From contig NZ_JBBKTX010000005.1 of assembly GCF_044962685.1 (NCBI RefSeq), positions 1-64,000 on the forward strand: DNA of 64,000 nt, given 5' to 3'. Both the position numbers and the translations under genes were made by a program. Each line of letters opens with the position of its first letter. Position 1 is the stretch's first letter. This DNA comes from Oceanobacter antarcticus (GTDB taxonomy: Bacteria > Pseudomonadota > Gammaproteobacteria > Pseudomonadales > Oceanobacteraceae). Under the pieces are notes generated by a model. The model was not told the origin of the DNA. It worked only from the letters and a program-made list of their open reading frames with translations, and ran no database searches. Shown in pieces: positions 59,260 through 64,000 of this stretch.

Positions 59260-59446
59260 GGTGTTTCCTTTTTTGGTCGAGTCTTGTTGTTTTTATTGGT
59301 GTTTTTATTGGTTTTGGTGGTGTTTTTATTGTTGGTCTTGCCGTTGTTATTTCTGCTGTTATTACTGTTGTTATCGGTGCTGCCAGCCAAGTGGCTGCCG
59401 TATGCCACAGACAACGCACTCTCCTCACCGCCGTCGCCAGGTACGG
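59260..59446. other. Low-complexity spacer between binding protein and porin genes
   Basis: The plus strand from about 59282 to 59385 is almost entirely T and G, in runs such as TTGGTGTTTTTATTGG. It is a simple-sequence tract of slippage origin, with no gene and no clear terminator. A plus-strand frame covering it encodes only Leu/Val repeats and has no start signal. Confidence 0.6.
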
Positions 59447-60739
59447 TTACTCGCGGATCGTGGCCCGGTGCTTTCGAAACAGACACGACGGCACCGGTGG
59501 TGCAAAAGCGACGATGCCGTGCACTACGTTTTCGATGGCGTAGAGGTCATCCGGGTTTTTACGCTCACGCGCGGTTTTGATACGCACCTGATACATGTCG
59601 TGCAGCAGCCGTCCGTCTGGCCGCAATCGGGCGCGCTGGGCAAAAAAATCATTCGGGCGAGTACTTTTCATCGCTTTCATCACCACATCAGCCGTATCGC
59701 TGCCCGCCTGGCGAATGCTGTTCAGGTAATGACTAACGGCGGAATAGACACCAGCCTGCACCATGGTGGGCATGACGCCAGCACGGGCGAAAAAGCGTTC
59801 CGACCAGACACGGCTACTGTCGTCCCGATCCCAGTAAAACCCGGTGGTTAACCTCATATTGGCGGTGATGGCCGGATCCAGCGCTTTCACATTGGGGGTA
59901 AATACCAGCAAGCCAACCACTTCCATCGATTGCGTCAGGCCGATATCTGCCGCTGCCCGCAAAGCATTGACAAAATCTTCACCAGCGTTGGCCAATGCCA
60001 CCACATCGGCCCCGGACGCAGCCGCCTGACGCACGTAAGGGGCAAAGTCGGCAGTCCCAAAGGGCACCCGCACCGAGCCAGTCACTACGCCACCCTGAGT
60101 CGTGACCACTCGGGTCGCCACCTCTTCCAACGCCAGACCGAAGGCATAATCTGCGGTGATAAAAAACCATTTCTTCTTACCCGCCTCGACCATTGGCTTG
60201 ACGGTGCCATTCGCCAGCGCCACCACGTCGTAGGTCCAGTGGGCGATATAGGGCGAACAGGCACTGGTGGTAAATGCGTCCGAACCCGAACCGGATATCA
60301 GCACAATACGTTGCGCGGCATTGGTAACTGCGGTGACCGCCGCTGTAACGGACGAGGCCACCAGCCCGGTGATCACGTCCACCTGCTCCCGCTCGACCCA
60401 GGTTTTGGCCTGCAAGGCGGCAGATTCCGGGCTGTTATGGTCATCGGCACTGACCACCTCAATCGGTTTACCCAACACAGTTTCGCCAAAGTCCTCGACG
60501 GCCATGGTCGCGGCGGTAACACACCCTTCTCCACATACCGTGGCGTAGACACCACTCATATCCGCCATCACACCAATTTTGACCACGTCATCAGAAATAG
60601 CCGCAGGACTGGCCTGCACCTCGTCGCACATCGTGCCAATCAGCCACAACAGGGCCACCGCAGCCAGCGCTTGCTGCCAACGACGTGAAAAAAAACAAAA
60701 AGGAACAACGGACGGTGGGGCAAAGATAAAACGCATCAT
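59447..60739 (-). CDS. Periplasmic substrate-binding protein (branched-chain-type family)
   Basis: This 430-residue protein has an N-terminal signal (ALAAVALLWLIGTMCDEVQA) and a type I periplasmic-binding fold. Motifs are VVKIGVMADMSGVYATVCGE, EVVSADDHNSPESAALQAKT, AAQRIVLISGSGSDAFTTSA and KKWFFITADYAFGLALEEVA. No permease or ATPase genes are nearby, so it may serve a distant transporter or hand its ligand to the adjacent Cache-domain kinase. It is divergent from that kinase across 290 bases. Confidence 0.9.
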   Translation of the reverse strand: MMRFIFAPPSVVPFCFFSRRWQQALAAVALLWLIGTMCDEVQASPAAISDDVVKIGVMADMSGVYATVCGEGCVTAATMAVEDFGETVLGKPIEVVSADDHNSPESAALQAKTWVEREQVDVITGLVASSVTAAVTAVTNAAQRIVLISGSGSDAFTTSACSPYIAHWTYDVVALANGTVKPMVEAGKKKWFFITADYAFGLALEEVATRVVTTQGGVVTGSVRVPFGTADFAPYVRQAAASGADVVALANAGEDFVNALRAAADIGLTQSMEVVGLLVFTPNVKALDPAITANMRLTTGFYWDRDDSSRVWSERFFARAGVMPTMVQAGVYSAVSHYLNSIRQAGSDTADVVMKAMKSTRPNDFFAQRARLRPDGRLLHDMYQVRIKTARERKNPDDLYAIENVVHGIVAFAPPVPSCLFRKHRATIRE

Positions 60740-61030
60740 CTGGTTAGCCTGTTTTTATTATTTTTTGTCAGTGCCGCCGTTCACTCCGAATCAGAGCGTG
60801 TTGACGATCGCTGCGGAATCCATACTGAACAACGACTTGCACGCAGATTTGTCACAATTCCACCGAAATGTATCAAGCCGGTTTTTTGCCGGGTTTTGCC
60901 AGTACACTGCCACCACGGAATGGATGCTGCCGCGAGTACTGGCACCCCAACATATTCGCCAAAGCACCAAAGGCTCGCCGGTCGTGCCCACCCGTTTTAT
61001 CCACCTGTTGCTGCTGACAAGAGTTTTCGT
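60740..61030. promoter_or_regulatory. Divergent promoter region of binding protein and sensor kinase
   Basis: This region of 291 bases with no supported gene lies between the starts of the minus-strand binding-protein gene and the plus-strand sensor kinase gene. Promoters for both must lie here; I see no strong consensus box or palindrome. Confidence 0.5.
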
Positions 61031-64000
61031 ATGTTTTCCGGCATTCGCCTGGCGTGGCGTTTTTTCTCGGTTGTGGTACTGATCATCACCATCATGGCGG
61101 TGTCGGTGTACCTGTATTCCGTGCCACTGGTGCAAGACAAGGTGTATGAAATTGAACGCAATTCTGCCCGCCTGGCACTGGATAACGTCTATAAACTGGC
61201 CGACAAGGCCTACGCCAATCTGGAAGGGTTCAAGGCACAGGCGCTGGACGCCAACAAAGAAAGCCTGCGCGCCGTGGTCACACTGACCGCCAGTCATATT
61301 GAATCCAGCCTGGCACTGGCCGAAGCCAACCAGATTCCAGCCGCCAACGCCTGGCAACAGGTGTTTGCCAGCCTGCGCCACTTCACCTACGGCAACGATG
61401 GTTATATCTGGGTGGTTGATCACCAGGCGCGCATGTTGTCGCACCCGGACACACGTTATAACGGCAAGACATTGGCCAGCTTTCAGGTTCCGGCAGTGGG
61501 CGTCATCGCCCCGATGATTGCCGCAGCGATCCGCAGCGGTGAGGGCTTCTATCAATACCCCTGGCAGCGAGTGGCCGGGCAGCAACCAACGGCCAAGCTG
61601 TCGTATGTCAAAGACTACCCACAGTGGCAGCTGGTGATTGGTTCGGGTCTCTATCTGGATGATCTGGAAGCCGCCGTGGCGCAACGCAAGCAACAGGCCA
61701 TTGAAGAAATTCGCAAGGCGCTCAGCACCATTCGTATCGCCGACACTGGCTATTTGTTTATTTTTGACCAGCAGGGCCAGATTATTGCCCACCCGAATAC
61801 CAACATCGACCAGACCAATGCCATCGACCTGATCGACCCGGCCAGCGGACGCCGCATCGTGGAAGAACTGATCGAAGTGGCCGATACCGGCACCGAACTC
61901 AGCTATCGCTGGGACAAACCGGATGATCCCGGCGTTTATCGCTATGAAAAAATATCCATCGTCCGTCGCATGGCCAGTTTCGACTGGTACATCTGCGCCA
62001 CCGTGTATGTCGCCGAACTGCAACACAGCTCGATGATTCTCAGCCAACGCATCATCACCATTACCGCCATCGCCATTCTGTTGGCGTTATTACTGGCGCT
62101 GTATTTTATCAACCTGATCTCGCAACCGATCCAGACCCTGGCGCGCACCGCCGAACGCGTACGTACCGGCGACCTGAGCGCCACCAGCGGCATTGATCGT
62201 CATGATGAAATCGGCACCCTGGCGCGCACCTTCGACTCCATGGTGTATCGCTTGCACAGCAACATCCAGACGCTGGATCAAAGTGTGCGAGAGCGCACCC
62301 ACGCACTGGCGGCACTGGAAGAACGCCAACGCCTGATACTGGATGCCCTGCCCGCCCAGATTGCCTACCTCGACCGGCAACTGCGCTACGTGTTCGTCAA
62401 CCAGGGTTATGCTGAACAATTCGATAGCAGCAAAGCCGCACTCCTGGGGCAACACATGAGCCAGATTGCACCTCCTGATCTGCTGGCAGCCATCGCCGAA
62501 CCCCTGCAACAGTGTCTGAACGGCCACCCCACCACCTACGAATACAGCTTTAATCACCAGGGCCGCACACGGGTAACACGCCGCCAGCTGATTCCCGATT
62601 ACGCCGGAGACCAGGCAGCCGCTGCCGAGGTGCAGGGCGTACTGGTACTGTCGCTCGACATCAGCCACGAAAAGGAATCAGAACGCCGCCTGGCGGAAGC
62701 CCAACGCATGCAGGCCACCGGGCAACTGGCTGGCGGTTTGGCCCACGACTTCAACAATCTGCTGACCATCATCCTTGGCAACCTCAGCGCCATGCAAGCC
62801 AGCCATCCCGGCGTCAACCCGACAACCAGCAGCCCCGACACCGACGCCCCACTGCAACACCACCTGGCTCCAGCTATCCGCGCCACCCACCGCGCCATCG
62901 ACATCACCAAGCGTCTGCTCGCTTTTGCCCGACGTCAGCACCTCTCCCCCAGCCTGACCGACGTACGTCCCTTGCTGAAAGAAACCGCCCTGTTGTTACG
63001 CGGCTCACTGCCGGATCAGCTGGAACTGACGGTCGTCTGCCACACCCCGTTGGCGCTGTGTATTGATGCCGCCCAGCTCGAAAACGCCCTCATCAATCTG
63101 GCCTTGAACGCACGCGATGCCATTCTTCAACAACGCCCGACCGGGCCAGGACGTATCGGCTTTTACGCACACCAACAGACCTTGCCACAGGGGCTGCAAC
63201 AAACCGACTCGCACTACGATGACGACGTACCCGCTGGCACCTATATCAATATCGGGGTGTACGACGACGGCCCCGGATTTCCGGCCGAAGTACAACAACG
63301 GGCCTTCGAGCCATTTTTTACAACCCGTGCCAGCAACAACTCCGGCCTCGGCCTCAGCATGGTATTTGGCTTCGTCAAACAGTCTGGCGGTTTTATTCGC
63401 ATTCGCCCGGCAACGACGGATCCGGAATGGGCAGACGGGGAAGGCCAGAGTCAATCGAAAGACCCAGAAAAATCAGCCGACGGTGCCGCTATCTCATTAC
63501 TGCTGCCACTAAACAGCCTTTCCTTGAGCGCGCCAACACCCCCTGAAACGACCGCCAGCGCCGCAACAGAGCCAGCACCACACCCCAAATCAGACGCCGA
63601 CAACATCGACAACAACCACTGGCAACTGGCCTTACTGGTTGACGACGACGCCGCCATCCGCCGCCTGGTACGGCCCTGGTTACTGGCGCTAGGATACGTT
63701 GTGGTAGAAGCCAGCGACACCAATGAAGCCAGCGACCTGATCGACAGCCTGGCGACCCTCGATTTACTCATCACCGACCTGTCGATGCCCGGCAACCGGG
63801 ACGGCTGGCAACTGGCCCAACAAGCCCGCCAGCAACACCCCCACTTGCCCTATCTGCTGATCAGTGGCAGCCCCTCGCATCCAGAACAACCAACGGATCA
63901 TGGCGTATTACTCGCCAAGCCCTTCACCAGAGACGCCATCCACCAGGCCATTACCCATGCTGTCACCCAATCCACTAACGGGCCATCCGCCGCTGGCAAA
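61031..64000 (+). CDS. Hybrid sensor histidine kinase with double Cache domain (3' end outside window)
   Basis: The frame from ATG 61031 stays open for 990 codons to the window edge. An N-terminal helix (FFSVVVLIITIMAVSVYLYS) is followed by a periplasmic double Cache domain: first unit with GYIWVVDHQARMLSHPDTRY (about 120-140), second with GYLFIFDQQGQIIAHPNT (about 237-254). A second helix (about 340-362) leads to HAMP, a PAS domain (about 435-545), the phospho-acceptor His in GGLAHDFNNLL (about 571), ATP-binding boxes ENALINLALNARDAI and GVYDDGPGFP, and GLGLSMVFGF. A receiver domain starts near 868 (LLVDDDAAIRRL), with Asp in LLITDLSMPG and Lys in LLAKPFT. It senses a small, probably carboxylate, ligand. 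No stop codon is seen. Confidence 0.92.
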   Translation, partial: MFSGIRLAWRFFSVVVLIITIMAVSVYLYSVPLVQDKVYEIERNSARLALDNVYKLADKAYANLEGFKAQALDANKESLRAVVTLTASHIESSLALAEANQIPAANAWQQVFASLRHFTYGNDGYIWVVDHQARMLSHPDTRYNGKTLASFQVPAVGVIAPMIAAAIRSGEGFYQYPWQRVAGQQPTAKLSYVKDYPQWQLVIGSGLYLDDLEAAVAQRKQQAIEEIRKALSTIRIADTGYLFIFDQQGQIIAHPNTNIDQTNAIDLIDPASGRRIVEELIEVADTGTELSYRWDKPDDPGVYRYEKISIVRRMASFDWYICATVYVAELQHSSMILSQRIITITAIAILLALLLALYFINLISQPIQTLARTAERVRTGDLSATSGIDRHDEIGTLARTFDSMVYRLHSNIQTLDQSVRERTHALAALEERQRLILDALPAQIAYLDRQLRYVFVNQGYAEQFDSSKAALLGQHMSQIAPPDLLAAIAEPLQQCLNGHPTTYEYSFNHQGRTRVTRRQLIPDYAGDQAAAAEVQGVLVLSLDISHEKESERRLAEAQRMQATGQLAGGLAHDFNNLLTIILGNLSAMQASHPGVNPTTSSPDTDAPLQHHLAPAIRATHRAIDITKRLLAFARRQHLSPSLTDVRPLLKETALLLRGSLPDQLELTVVCHTPLALCIDAAQLENALINLALNARDAILQQRPTGPGRIGFYAHQQTLPQGLQQTDSHYDDDVPAGTYINIGVYDDGPGFPAEVQQRAFEPFFTTRASNNSGLGLSMVFGFVKQSGGFIRIRPATTDPEWADGEGQSQSKDPEKSADGAAISLLLPLNSLSLSAPTPPETTASAATEPAPHPKSDADNIDNNHWQLALLVDDDAAIRRLVRPWLLALGYVVVEASDTNEASDLIDSLATLDLLITDLSMPGNRDGWQLAQQARQQHPHLPYLLISGSPSHPEQPTDHGVLLAKPFTRDAIHQAITHAVTQSTNGPSAAGK

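Noticed and set aside
59282..59543. Plus-strand frame coding a Leu/Val/Phe-rich protein
   Set aside because: Arises from the T/G simple-sequence tract and the antisense of the binding-protein gene.
60791..62047. 418-codon minus-strand frame
   Set aside because: It is the antisense of the sensor kinase gene, which has clear Cache, HAMP and kinase motifs on the plus strand; the antisense product has no domain.

Overview
The window looks like chromosomal DNA of a free-living, metabolically versatile gammaproteobacterium, probably a marine or Pseudomonas/Oceanospirillales-like lineage. The grounds are the gene families present (OprD- and DcaP-type porins, ExbBD-TonB, MacAB/TolC-type efflux, iac auxin catabolism, Nit1C cluster), the moderately GC-rich coding sequence and a Fur-type iron box. 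The species cannot be fixed from the sequence. I saw no rRNA, tRNA or CRISPR array.

Layout. (1) 1-13510: an iron-related island bounded by two partial copies of one IS630-type element, with an IS5-type element just inside the left edge. A near-consensus Fur box precedes an ECF sigma factor. After a 1.1-kb stretch of decayed genes comes a tight collinear run: PepSY protein, DUF3649- and DUF3325-like membrane proteins, a small periplasmic protein, MacA/MacB/outer-membrane exporter, then ExbB-ExbD-TonB. This fits a siderophore export and TonB-energised uptake module that lacks its receptor here. (2) 13600-21340: small oxidative genes, including a GMC oxidoreductase, an aldehyde dehydrogenase fused by deletion to the tail of an AraC regulator, an FMN hydroxy-acid oxidase, a hydrolase and an OprD-type porin. 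(3) 21537-37345: a complete indole-3-acetate catabolic operon in the order iacHABICDEFG, on the minus strand. Divergent from it are a branched-chain-amino-acid-type ABC transporter (with a permease-ATPase fusion), a ketopantoate-reductase-like enzyme, a class II aldolase and the MarR regulator iacR. (4) 37367-39157: thiopurine methyltransferase and a PilJ-domain protein. (5) 39755-47609: a complete seven-gene Nit1C nitrilase cluster with a divergent MocR-type regulator and a reiterated operator-like motif between them.

(6) 48921-56211 is the most unusual part: a relic integron. A plus-strand integron integrase gene (54895-55458) is destroyed by a frameshift and an internal deletion. Next to it lies an attI-like site with two 11-bp direct repeats. 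Three cassettes then run leftwards on the minus strand, each closed by a recognisable attC site (54110-54163, 50251-50316, 49590-49681). They encode a membrane protein, a whole three-gene ABC-three-component (ABC-3C) conflict system with a nuclease-like subunit, and a YefM-YoeB toxin-antitoxin pair. The cassette DNA is visibly more AT-rich than its surroundings. Two internally deleted copies of one IS family flank the integron in the same orientation.

(7) 56240-64000: an acyl-CoA ligase, a DcaP-type porin, a periplasmic substrate-binding protein and a divergent hybrid sensor kinase with a double Cache domain that runs off the right edge. Together they look like a sensing, uptake and activation set for a small carboxylate or similar compound.
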